Origin: Rhodothermaceae bacterium
Lineage (GTDB): Bacteria > Bacteroidota > Rhodothermia > Rhodothermales > JAHEMB01
Length of the DNA: 7,901 nucleotides
Direction of reading: 5' to 3'
Assembly: GCA_024643915.1 (NCBI GenBank)
Contig: JAHEMB010000130.1
Location: 1 to 7,901, forward strand
The notes beneath the pieces are model-generated. The model was not told the origin of the DNA and made no database searches. It saw only the letters and a program-made list of their open reading frames with translations. The position numbers and the translations under genes were made by a program. Position 1 is the stretch's first letter. Each line of letters opens with the position of its first letter. Positions 1 through 5,917 of this stretch are shown here, piece after piece.

Positions 1-237
1 CTCGACTCGCTCGTCCACGACGAGGAGATGCTGCGCTACCTCCTCCGCCTCGTCAGCCCCGACCGCATCGCCCTCGGCTCCGACTTCCCCTTCCCCCTCG
101 GCGAAGAAACCCCCGGCGCCCTCATCGAAACGATGGACCTGCCCGAGGCGACCAAAGCGCGGCTCCTCGGCGCCTCGGCCCTCGATTGGCTGGGGCTGAA
201 GAAAGAGCAGTTCGTCGAAGAAGCGCTGTCTGAATAG
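1..237 (+). CDS. ACMSD (2-amino-3-carboxymuconate-6-semialdehyde decarboxylase), C-terminal part
   Basis: The reading frame is open from base 1 and ends at a TAG, leaving 78 C-terminal residues; the 5' end is outside the window. The visible part reads like the end of ACMSD, a metal-dependent decarboxylase of the amidohydrolase superfamily. A VHDEEMLRYLL helix at residues 5-15 is followed by IALGSDFPFPLGEETPG at 23-39. D28 in GSDFPFPLGE corresponds to the conserved metal-site aspartate of the family, and the tail ALDWLGLKKEQF fits the family's C-terminus. ACMSD converts aminocarboxymuconate semialdehyde to aminomuconate semialdehyde, draining the kynurenine pathway away from quinolinate. The two next genes on the same strand, kynU and kmo, act earlier in that pathway and support the call. 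Another amidohydrolase_2 protein is possible, but the FPFPLGE motif plus context makes this unlikely. Confidence 0.88.
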   Translation, partial: LDSLVHDEEMLRYLLRLVSPDRIALGSDFPFPLGEETPGALIETMDLPEATKARLLGASALDWLGLKKEQFVEEALSE

Positions 238-250
238 TGCGGGCGCCCTT

Positions 251-302
251 CCCCCTTCGTTTGAAGGGGGACCGCTCGTTCGGAACGGAGGTGGAGAACG
301 GG
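251..302 (+). repeat. Hairpin repeat unit, copy 1
   Basis: An 8-bp perfect stem, CCCCCTTC (251-258) with GAAGGGGG (263-270) around a GTTT loop, begins 13 bases after the ACMSD stop. AGGTGGAGAACGGG follows at 289-302. The same layout recurs at 429-478, with CCCTTCGT and AGGTGGAG at nearly the same distance (36 against 35 bases). No T-tract follows the stem, so it is not a textbook intrinsic terminator, although its place after a stop codon would suit a 3'-end role. Confidence 0.55.
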
Positions 303-428
303 CAGGTCGCGGATCCCGATGTCGTTTGTCGGGAGGAATGGTGCAGCCTTGCGCCACCTTCGGGAAAACTCGCGCCATCCCTCGAAACATCCCTCTGGAA
401 CGCGCCACATGCGTTCCGCATTCCTGTC

Positions 429-478
429 TCCCTTCGTGGAGAAGGGAGAGGGGGCACGGTTCAAAGGTGGAGTAGGGC
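429..478 (+). repeat. Hairpin repeat unit, copy 2
   Basis: A 9-bp perfect stem, TCTCCCTTC (428-436) with GAAGGGAGA (442-450) around a GTGGA loop, is followed by AGGTGGAGTAGGG at 466-478. It shares CCCTTCGT, GAAGGG and AGGTGGAG with the copy starting at 251, in the same order and spacing. The copy ends about 20 bases before the kynU start codon, so in an mRNA read through from ACMSD it would sit in the kynU leader. Confidence 0.55.
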
Positions 479-499
479 AATCTCAAATATCAAGCTATT

Positions 500-1783
500 A
501 TGCAAGAAACGCTTTCCACATTTGAGCCGACCCTGTCCGGCGCGCGCCGCCTTGACGCCGACGACTCGCTCGCTGGCTACCGGGATCGTTTCTTCATCCC
601 CCAGACCCCGGGAGGCGAGGACGTCGTCTATTTCTCCGGCAACTCGCTCGGCCTTCAGCCGAAGGCGGTGCGCGGCTACGTGGAGAAAGAATTGGAGGAC
701 TGGGCAACGCTGGGCGTGGAGGGGCACTTCCTCGCGCGCCACCCCTGGATGCCATACCACGAGTTTCTAACCGAGCAGACGGCCCGCCTCGTCGGCGCCC
801 GGCCCGTCGAGGTGGTGGTGATGAACACGCTCACGGTAAACCTGCACCTGATGCTCGTTTCGTTCTACCGCCCCACCCTGGCCCGCCACAAGATCCTCAT
901 CGAAGGCGACGCCTTTCCCTCCGACCGCTACGCCGTCGCCTCGCAACTCCGCTTCCACGGCTACGACCCGGCCGAGGCGCTCGTCGAACTAAAACCCCGC
1001 CCGGACGAAACAACGATCCGTACCGAAGATATCGAGGCGCTGTTGGAGGCGGAGGGGGAGGAGATCGCCCTCGTGATGCTAGGCGGTGTAAATTACTACA
1101 CGGGGCAGGCGTTCGAGATGGGGCGTATCGCCGAGGCGGCGCGGGCGCAGGGCTGCACGGTGGGCTTCGACCTGGCCCATGCCGCCGGCAACCTCGTGCT
1201 GGCATTGCACGACTGGGGGGTGGATTTCGCCGTGTGGTGCTCGTACAAATACCTGAATGCCGGGCCCGGCAGCCTCGCCGGATGCTTCGTCCACGAGCGC
1301 CACGCCCGGCGGGCGGACCTGCCGCGCTTCGCCGGCTGGTGGGGCCACGACAAGGAGACGCGCTTCCTCATGCCGGACGCATTCCGCCCGCTCCCCGGCG
1401 CCGAGGGCTGGCAACTCAGCAACCCGCCCATCCTCCCCCTCGCCGCCCTCCGCGCCTCCCTCGATATCTTCGACGAGGTGGGCATGGCGCGCCTGCGCGA
1501 GAAGAGTGACCGCCTCACGGGCTACCTCGAATTTCTGCTCCAGGAAAAGCTCCCCGATGCCGTCGAGATCCTCACCCCCGCCGACCCGGCGCAACGCGGC
1601 GCGCAACTCTCGCTCCGCGTGCAGGGCGGCGAAGGCATCCACGCACGGCTCGTCGCCGAAGGCGTCGTCTGCGATTGGCGCGAGCCCGACGTGATCCGTG
1701 TCGCCCCCGTCCCGCTCTACAACCGCTTTGCCGACGTGTACCGCTTCGTCGAGATCCTAACGAAGGCGATTGGGAGCCGGTGA
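500..1783 (+). CDS. kynU: Kynureninase
   Basis: This is a 427-residue PLP enzyme (fold-type I, class V aminotransferase-like) that hydrolyses kynurenine or 3-hydroxykynurenine to anthranilate or 3-hydroxyanthranilate plus alanine. Visible family blocks are YFSGNSLGLQP (44-54), NTLTVNLHLML (109-119), FDLAHAAGN (223-231) with PLP-ring aspartate D224, and CSYKYLNAGPG (247-257) with Schiff-base lysine K250. SNPPILPL (307-314) and the C-terminal RVAPVPLYNRF (400-410) follow. The length is normal and nothing is missing. H76 (in EGHFLARHPW) and S307/N308 match the residues that give the human enzyme its preference for 3-hydroxykynurenine, which suits the following kmo gene. ATG 500 is chosen because the protein starts at the usual distance before YFSGNSLG. 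No Shine-Dalgarno sequence precedes it. The gap to kmo is 95 bases, so co-transcription with ACMSD and kmo is likely. Confidence 0.97.
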   Translation: MQETLSTFEPTLSGARRLDADDSLAGYRDRFFIPQTPGGEDVVYFSGNSLGLQPKAVRGYVEKELEDWATLGVEGHFLARHPWMPYHEFLTEQTARLVGARPVEVVVMNTLTVNLHLMLVSFYRPTLARHKILIEGDAFPSDRYAVASQLRFHGYDPAEALVELKPRPDETTIRTEDIEALLEAEGEEIALVMLGGVNYYTGQAFEMGRIAEAARAQGCTVGFDLAHAAGNLVLALHDWGVDFAVWCSYKYLNAGPGSLAGCFVHERHARRADLPRFAGWWGHDKETRFLMPDAFRPLPGAEGWQLSNPPILPLAALRASLDIFDEVGMARLREKSDRLTGYLEFLLQEKLPDAVEILTPADPAQRGAQLSLRVQGGEGIHARLVAEGVVCDWREPDVIRVAPVPLYNRFADVYRFVEILTKAIGSR

Positions 1784-1834
1784 GTCGGAGAAACGAAGAG
1801 CCGGCGATTCTTTCTCATCGACTCACTGGCTCCC
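1772..1834 (+). other. Long imperfect hairpin spanning the kynU stop codon
   Basis: GGGAGCCGGTGAGTCG (1772-1787) pairs with CGACTCACTGGCTCCC (1819-1834) over 16 positions with a single G-U wobble (1779/1827). Inside it GAGAAA (1788-1793) pairs with TTTCTC (1811-1816) across a 2-base bulge, and GAA (1795-1797) can pair with TTC (1808-1810). The left arm contains the last kynU codons and its TGA (1781-1783). The kmo start lies 45 bases after the right arm. There is no T-tract. It could attenuate or terminate between kynU and kmo, protect the upstream mRNA 3' end, or be an inserted palindromic repeat. Confidence 0.7.
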
Positions 1835-1878
1835 CGACTCGTGCTCACCTTGTCTCTCCCTTCGAACTACCGCTCCCA

Positions 1879-3252
1879 ATGCCCAACACCGCTCCCGACC
1901 GCATCATCGTCCTCGGCGCCGGCCTGGCCGGGTCGCTCATGGCTCTCTACCTGGCGCAGCGCGGCTTCGCGGTGGACGTGTACGAGCGGCGGCCCGACAT
2001 GCGGAAGTTGGAGATGAGCGCGGGGCGGTCCATCAACCTCGCCCTCTCGGCGCGCGGGCTGATGGCCCTCGACGGGGTGGGGATGAAGGCTGCGATGCAG
2101 GAGATCGCCCTACCGATGCAGGGGCGCCTGATCCATACCCACAACGGCGACACCGAGCTACAGCCCTACGGCCAGCGACCCGACGAGTACATCAACTCCA
2201 TCTCGCGCGGCGACCTCAACAAGCGTCTCCTTGACGCTGCCGAACGCCATGCGAATGTGCGCCTGCACTTCGAGGTGCGCTGCACCGGCATGGACTTCCG
2301 CACCTGCACGCTCCACCTGCGCGACGAGCGGACGGGCGAGGAGCGCGACGTGGGGCCGGTGCGGGTGCTGGGCGCGGACGGCGCCGGCTCGGCCCTCCGC
2401 CAGTCGATGCTGGGCATGCCGCGCTTCAACTATGCGCAGCAGTACCTCGACCACGGCTACAAGGAACTGACCATCCCCCCCGCCCCGGACGGCACGCACC
2501 GCCTCGCCCCCGATGCGCTCCACATCTGGCCGCGCGAGACATTCATGCTCATCGCCCTGCCCAACCTCGACGGCAGCTTCACCTGCACACTCTTTATGCC
2601 GTTCGAGGGGGCACCAAGCTTCGAGGAATTGGCGTCGGAAGAGGACGTGCGGGCGTTTTTCGAAGCGCAGTTTCCCGACGCCCTCGCCCTCATGCCGGAT
2701 CTTATGACGGAGTTTTTTGAGAACCCCACCGGGGCCATGGCAACGGTGCGGTGCGACCCGTGGCACATTGATGACCAGGCTCTATTAATAGGCGATGCCT
2801 CGCACGCCATCGTGCCGTTTTACGGCCAGGGCATGAACGCCGCCTTCGAGGACTGCCGCGTGCTGGATGTCTGCATCGACGCGCACTTCCCCGACTGGCA
2901 GCGGATCTTTGAGACCTTCGAGGCGGCTCGCAAGGAAAACACCGACGCCATCGCCGACCTCGCCCTGGAGAATTACATCGAGATGCGCGACAAGGTGGCC
3001 GACCCCGCTTACGTCTTACAGCGGCAGGTGGCCCTCGAACTGGAGCGGCGCTATCCCGACGCCTTCATCCCGAAGTATTCGATGGTCACGTTCCACCCCG
3101 AGATCCCCTACGCCGAGGCGCAGGCGCGCGGCGCGCGGCAGGCCCGCCTCCTACGCACCCTCACCGCCGATACCGAGACACTCAACGAGATCGACTGGGA
3201 CGCCGCCGACCGTTTCATCCGCGAGGCGCAGCCCGCGACGGCTGGAGGATAG
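1879..3252 (+). CDS. kmo: Kynurenine 3-monooxygenase
   Basis: This 457-residue FAD-dependent aromatic hydroxylase uses NADPH and O2 to convert L-kynurenine to 3-hydroxykynurenine. The N-terminal Rossmann fold shows IIVLGAGLAG (G13, G15, G18) and the ribose-binding E36 in VYERR. The family block GRSINLALSARG is at 49-60, the DG-type motif GADGAGS at 165-171, and the GD motif GDASHAIVPFYGQGMNAAFEDC begins at G305-D306. The C-terminal block MVTFHPEIPYAEA also fits Kmo. No C-terminal membrane helix like that of the mitochondrial enzyme is seen, so it should be soluble. ATG 1879 puts the dinucleotide motif at residue 13, as expected. The frame is open back to 1675, but that start would add 68 residues overlapping the kynU end. 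There is no Shine-Dalgarno sequence before the start. The gene converges with the acetyltransferase gene that ends at 3327. Confidence 0.97.
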   Translation: MPNTAPDRIIVLGAGLAGSLMALYLAQRGFAVDVYERRPDMRKLEMSAGRSINLALSARGLMALDGVGMKAAMQEIALPMQGRLIHTHNGDTELQPYGQRPDEYINSISRGDLNKRLLDAAERHANVRLHFEVRCTGMDFRTCTLHLRDERTGEERDVGPVRVLGADGAGSALRQSMLGMPRFNYAQQYLDHGYKELTIPPAPDGTHRLAPDALHIWPRETFMLIALPNLDGSFTCTLFMPFEGAPSFEELASEEDVRAFFEAQFPDALALMPDLMTEFFENPTGAMATVRCDPWHIDDQALLIGDASHAIVPFYGQGMNAAFEDCRVLDVCIDAHFPDWQRIFETFEAARKENTDAIADLALENYIEMRDKVADPAYVLQRQVALELERRYPDAFIPKYSMVTFHPEIPYAEAQARGARQARLLRTLTADTETLNEIDWDAADRFIREAQPATAGG

Positions 3253-3253
3253 A

Positions 3254-3306
3254 AGGTGGAAGATGGAGAATGGCGGGAGCTCGCTCGTGCTTCTCCATCC
3301 TCCATC
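3254..3306 (+). repeat. 3'-end hairpin after kmo, possible bidirectional terminator / dispersed repeat copy A
   Basis: The hairpin begins two bases after the kmo stop and fills most of the 74-base gap between convergent genes. TGGAAGATGGAGAA (3257-3270) pairs with TTCTCCATCCTCCA (3291-3304) with one A-C mismatch, extended by two more pairs outward. The loop is 20 bases and starts TGGCGGGAG. The left arm is purine-rich, the right arm pyrimidine-rich, and no T-tract follows. The position suits a terminator for both genes. Similarity to the element at 4050-4103 suggests a repeat family. Confidence 0.6.
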
Positions 3307-3326
3307 CAGCGAGCGTACCGAGCGGT

Positions 3327-3896
3327 CTATCCTGAAGCCTTCATCCGTTGCAAGCCGTACTTCACGCCGCGCCGCTCCTCCACCGTCCAGTCGGGCAACA
3401 GCTTGCTCGGGTAAACGAACGGCCCCTCGTAGGCGAGCCCGCACTTCTCCATCACCCGCCGCGAGGCTGCGTTCTCCGCCAGCGTCGTCGCCACGATTTT
3501 TTCGACGCCCCAATCGGTGAACGCCTTTTCAATGAGCGCCCGGGACCCTTCCGTCGCGTAGCCCTGCCCCCAGAAGCGCCGGTGCAGCCGGTAGCCGACC
3601 TCGATCTCGTCCGGGTCCCCCCGAAAGGGCCGCAGGTGAAACCAGCCGATGAAAGCCTTCGTGGCCCGCTCGTGCGCCGCCCAGAAGCCGAAATGTTCAT
3701 ACTCGTCGTGGTAAGCAAGCCAGCGCGGCAGTACCTTCTCTTCAATTTCGGCCAGGGATTGCGGCACGCCCTTCGAGATGTAGCGCATCACCTCCGGGTC
3801 GCTATGAAGGGCGTTGAGCAGGGGCGCGTCGGCCTCGGTGAAGCGGCGGAAGAGCAGGCGCGGTGTTTCGAGGACCAGCTTTCCTTGATCATCCAT
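3327..3896 (-). CDS. GNAT acetyltransferase, RimJ/RimL type
   Basis: This is a 189-residue single-domain GNAT (Acetyltransf_3 style). These enzymes move an acetyl group from acetyl-CoA to an amine, often a protein N-terminus or a small molecule; the substrate here cannot be told. The N-terminus LVLETPRLLFRRFTEADAPLL (7-27) is the usual RimJ/RimL opening. EIEVGYRLHRRFWGQGYATEG (97-117) contains the acetyl-CoA pyrophosphate loop R-x-x-G-Q-G-Y-A. ENAASRRVMEKCGL (141-154) is the typical motif B with N142 and the following helix. ATG 3896 is the first start giving the full N-terminal strand; no Shine-Dalgarno sequence is seen. It stands alone between kmo (convergent) and the transporter unit (same strand, 265 bases upstream), so it is probably transcribed separately. 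Nothing ties it to kynurenine metabolism beyond proximity. Confidence 0.9.
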   Translation of the reverse strand: MDDQGKLVLETPRLLFRRFTEADAPLLNALHSDPEVMRYISKGVPQSLAEIEEKVLPRWLAYHDEYEHFGFWAAHERATKAFIGWFHLRPFRGDPDEIEVGYRLHRRFWGQGYATEGSRALIEKAFTDWGVEKIVATTLAENAASRRVMEKCGLAYEGPFVYPSKLLPDWTVEERRGVKYGLQRMKASG

Positions 3897-4161
3897 CGGA
3901 TAAGGGTATGCGAAATTGGAGGATTACTTTCGTGGCCCTGCGGTTCGAGCGCAGCCTGCTCTCGGCCCAAAGCCTCCATCGAGAACGAGACAATCCCTCT
4001 TCGTCAATAATATAACCCAGCTTGTGACCTTGACCTCCTTGCATGCATGGAGACGATGGGTGATGGAAGACAAGAAGCAGCCTCCCGCATCGTCCATCGT
4101 CTCTCGTCCACCGTCCACATGTGTTGCCTTTCCTTCAAGATGCCACGTGCTGTCCACGGCG
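3897..4161. other. Spacer between the MetS-like gene and the GNAT gene
   Basis: Short ORFs here overlap the small-subunit gene in other frames and have no recognisable sequence, so no gene is called in these 265 bases. From right to left, in the direction of minus-strand transcription, it holds a 58-base tail after the small-subunit stop, the imperfect hairpin at 4050-4103, and an AT-rich patch at about 4003-4015 (TATATTATTG on the minus strand). That patch is the best candidate for a promoter of the GNAT gene, with TATTATTG matching five of six fixed positions of the Bacteroidota -7 box TAnnTTTG. No matching -33 TTG is found, so the promoter call is weak. Confidence 0.4.
4050..4103 (-). repeat. 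Imperfect hairpin downstream of the transporter unit, repeat copy B
   Basis: Bases 4050-4065 pair with 4088-4103 over 16 positions, 14 Watson-Crick and two G-T. The two exceptions are wobbles in a plus-strand RNA but A-C mismatches in a minus-strand RNA. Read on the minus strand, the order GATGGA..ATG then CGGGAG at the stem-loop junction matches the hairpin after kmo, as does the CTTC..CCATC right arm. It starts 58 bases after the MetS-like stop, so it occupies the 3' end of the transporter transcript. There is no T-tract. Confidence 0.55.
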
Positions 4162-4257
4162 CTACTTCTGCCGTAGAATCCGCGCGTAGGACCAGCCCAG
4201 CAGGCCGAGCACAAAGGCCCAGCTCAGGGTCATAAAGAGGATTGCGCCCGTCGTCAT
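4162..4257 (-). CDS. MetS-like NSS transporter small subunit (31 residues)
   Basis: The ORF encodes MTTGAILFMTLSWAF followed by VLGLLGWSYARILRQK. It has one hydrophobic span at about residues 4-24, then a short positively charged tail (R26, R29, K31) consistent with an N-out/C-in single-pass peptide. Its ATG overlaps the transporter TGA as ATGA (4254-4257), a classic translational-coupling arrangement. A strong Shine-Dalgarno sequence lies inside the last transporter codons. Size, hydrophobic character and place directly after an SNF-family transporter match the small subunit known from methionine/alanine importers of the MetP-MetS type, which is needed for uptake by the large subunit. The substrate here is unknown. 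The ORF is short enough for routine gene callers to miss it. Confidence 0.85.
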   Translation of the reverse strand: MTTGAILFMTLSWAFVLGLLGWSYARILRQK

Positions 4258-5870
4258 GCCGCCACCTCCGCCGCCGTTTCCTCGTCGAAGTCCACGAAGC
4301 CGCTTCGGTCAGCGTAGCCGTTGCGTTTCCAGGCGAGGTGGATGAGCCAGAGGAAGACGAGGAGCATGAGGACGAGCAGGCCGCGCGAGAGCAGGATGTA
4401 AGGCACCGCCTCGGGCGCCACCGCACCGCCGCCTGCCGCCACTTCCAGGCGCAGGATCGGGAGGGCGTCCGTCACGCCCCACCACACGAGGATGACGATG
4501 AGATAGAGCGGCGTCACCACCGTCATCACCGTCTTGAAGAAGGCCGGGATGCGCACGTCCGCCCCTTCGTGGAGCGAGGCCCACGCCCGCGACGGCCCAA
4601 GCACCCACATGAACAGAATCACCTCCACCACGGCGAAAAGTACGAGGCCGAAAGTGCCCATCCAGTAATCCCACTCGTCGAGGAAGCCGTATTCGAGCCA
4701 GAGGACGTGGAGCAGCCCCAGGCCGAACGCCACACCGCCTAGGGTCCATGCTACACGCTCCCGCTGCATCCCGAACTCCTCCCGGAAGAACGCGAGAATG
4801 GGCGTAGCCATCGCCACCGACGAGGTAATGCCGGCGAAGAAAAGCAGCCCAAACCACATAAATCCCAGCAGGCCGCCGAACGGCATCTGCTGGAAAATGA
4901 CGGGCATCGTGGCGAAGCCCAGGTTGAACGACCCCGACTGTGCGACGGCAACGGCCCCGCTCACCCCGAAAAACACCACCGCCGCCGGGATGGCGATGGT
5001 GCCACCCAGCACCACTTCCACGGCTTCGTTGGTCGAGGCCGTGGCGAGGCCGGAGAGGACGATGTCGTCCTTGCGCGAGAGGTACGAGGCGTAGGCTTGC
5101 AGCGTCCCCATCCCCACCGAGAGCGTGAAGAAGATCTGCCCGGCGGCGGCCAGCCACACGTTCGCATCGCCCAGGCGGCTCAAGTCAGGCTCGTAGATGT
5201 ACTGGAGGCCGGTGGCCGCCGTCTCGCCCCCCGGCCCCGCCGGCAACGTCGCCACGACGACGGCCAGCACGATGGCGAAGAGGAACAGCACCGGCATCCC
5301 TACCTTCGCCAGCCGCTCGATGCCCCCCGAGATGCCTTTCGAGACAACATAGACGTTGACGAAGAGTGTGAGCGCGAAGAAGAGGAAAGGCGTCCAGGCA
5401 CCGTGGACGTGCTCCGCCCCGAAGCCCTGGAACGATTGCAGGTAGCTCACCATCTCGGCCTGCGTGGCCCGGCCCCAGTAATCGTGCGTGACCGAGAAAA
5501 AGGTGTAGGCCAGCGTCCAGCTTTCGATGTAGGTGTAGTAGATGAAGACCGCCAGGGGAATCACCAGCCCGATCACGCCAAGGTATTTCGCCGCCGGGTG
5601 ATGCCAGAGCGCGGCGAACATGCCGGGCACGTGGCCCTTGCGGAAGCGCCCGGCATGCCGCCCCACCCCCCACTCGATCCACATCAGGGGAATGCCGATG
5701 AGCAGCAGGGCCACGAAGTAGGCGACCATGAACGAGCCGCCGCCGCCCAGCACGGCCTGCCGGGGAAAACGCAGGAAGTTACCCAACCCCACCGCGTTGC
5801 CGGCCATCGCCAGGATCAACCCGATGCGACTCCCCCACACTTCGCGCGAGGAATGCTCAGACGTGCTCAA
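4254..5870 (-). CDS. Sodium-dependent transporter, SNF/NSS family (LeuT fold)
   Basis: This 538-residue, 12-span inner-membrane symporter probably takes up an amino acid with Na+. TM1 carries SRIGLILAMAGNAVGLGNFLRFP, with A26 and N31 at the Na1 site. TM3 has IYYTYIESWTL with Y112 equivalent to LeuT Y108. TM6 has GQIFFTLSVGMG (T249), TM7 STNEAVEVVLGG (N281, E285) and TM8 FFAGITSSVAM (T349, S350, Na2 site). E285 at the position of LeuT E290 predicts chloride-independent transport. Two LeuT pocket positions differ: F259 is M254 and I359 is M354, so the substrate may be larger or sulphur-containing, by inference only. The C-terminus is acidic (FDEETAAE). The start is TTG 5870, 11 codons before WGSR, because no in-frame ATG lies near it and the next Met, M22, is inside TM1. 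It is translationally coupled to the following MetS-like gene. Confidence 0.93.
   Translation of the reverse strand: MSTSEHSSREVWGSRIGLILAMAGNAVGLGNFLRFPRQAVLGGGGSFMVAYFVALLLIGIPLMWIEWGVGRHAGRFRKGHVPGMFAALWHHPAAKYLGVIGLVIPLAVFIYYTYIESWTLAYTFFSVTHDYWGRATQAEMVSYLQSFQGFGAEHVHGAWTPFLFFALTLFVNVYVVSKGISGGIERLAKVGMPVLFLFAIVLAVVVATLPAGPGGETAATGLQYIYEPDLSRLGDANVWLAAAGQIFFTLSVGMGTLQAYASYLSRKDDIVLSGLATASTNEAVEVVLGGTIAIPAAVVFFGVSGAVAVAQSGSFNLGFATMPVIFQQMPFGGLLGFMWFGLLFFAGITSSVAMATPILAFFREEFGMQRERVAWTLGGVAFGLGLLHVLWLEYGFLDEWDYWMGTFGLVLFAVVEVILFMWVLGPSRAWASLHEGADVRIPAFFKTVMTVVTPLYLIVILVWWGVTDALPILRLEVAAGGGAVAPEAVPYILLSRGLLVLMLLVFLWLIHLAWKRNGYADRSGFVDFDEETAAEVAA
4262..4269 (-). promoter_or_regulatory. Shine-Dalgarno sequence of the MetS-like gene, inside the transporter gene
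   Basis: The minus strand reads GGAGGTGG, with GGAGGT six bases before the ATG at 4257. The same bases are codons for E-V-A near the end of the transporter. Every other gene here whose start is visible lacks such a strong site, except a weak GGAG before tatA, so this one decides the start of the small ORF. Confidence 0.75.
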
Positions 5871-5917
5871 AGACGTATTCCAATAACGTCGGGGGGGCCC
5901 ATGATGGGTGGAGCGGT

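Larger units (their letters stand above)
238..499. other. Structured spacer between ACMSD and kynU, no gene
   Basis: No convincing ORF lies in these 262 bases; frames open on either strand are arginine/proline/serine-rich and run over neighbouring genes. The stretch holds four inverted repeats: an 8-bp perfect stem at 251-270, a 6-bp stem (8 with wobbles) at 314-334, a 7-bp perfect stem at 397-417 and a 9-bp perfect stem at 428-450. The first and last also belong to two diverged copies of a ~50-nt unit. The final 20 bases before kynU are AT-rich (479-499), as is common upstream of Bacteroidota start codons. No clear Shine-Dalgarno sequence and no convincing TAnnTTTG promoter box were found. 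It may be a terminator plus 5' leader, or a dispersed intergenic repeat. Confidence 0.6.

Noticed and set aside
376..395. Direct repeat CATCCCTC twice, 12 bases apart
   Set aside because: It is too short and isolated to call a CRISPR array, iteron set or operator.
36..464. Minus-strand ORF of 142 codons across the ACMSD end and the spacer
   Set aside because: It is antisense to the conserved ACMSD end, low in complexity (R/S/P-rich), and matches no family I know.
237..770. Plus-strand ORF of 177 codons into kynU
   Set aside because: It runs out of frame through conserved kynU sequence, and its translation is arginine/serine/threonine-rich shadow sequence.
1675..1878. N-terminal extension of kmo by 68 residues
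   Set aside because: It would overlap the kynU end and the hairpin, and would push the FAD motif to about residue 81 instead of 13. The frame is open by chance in high-GC DNA.
2158..2766. Minus-strand ORF of 202 codons antisense to kmo
   Set aside because: The opposite strand encodes the conserved Kmo core; the antisense translation shows no family features.
3916..4214. Short ORFs on both strands (3916-4176 plus, 3924-4214 minus) in the spacer beside the MetS-like gene
   Set aside because: They overlap the better-supported 31-codon gene in other frames, run through the hairpin, and have no recognisable features.
5891..5897. G7 tract 21 bases before the transporter start (also C7 in tatA at 6756-6762) as phase-variation tracts
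   Set aside because: Runs of seven are short and expected now and then in high-GC DNA. The first is outside the coding frame, and the second affects only the last few TatA residues.
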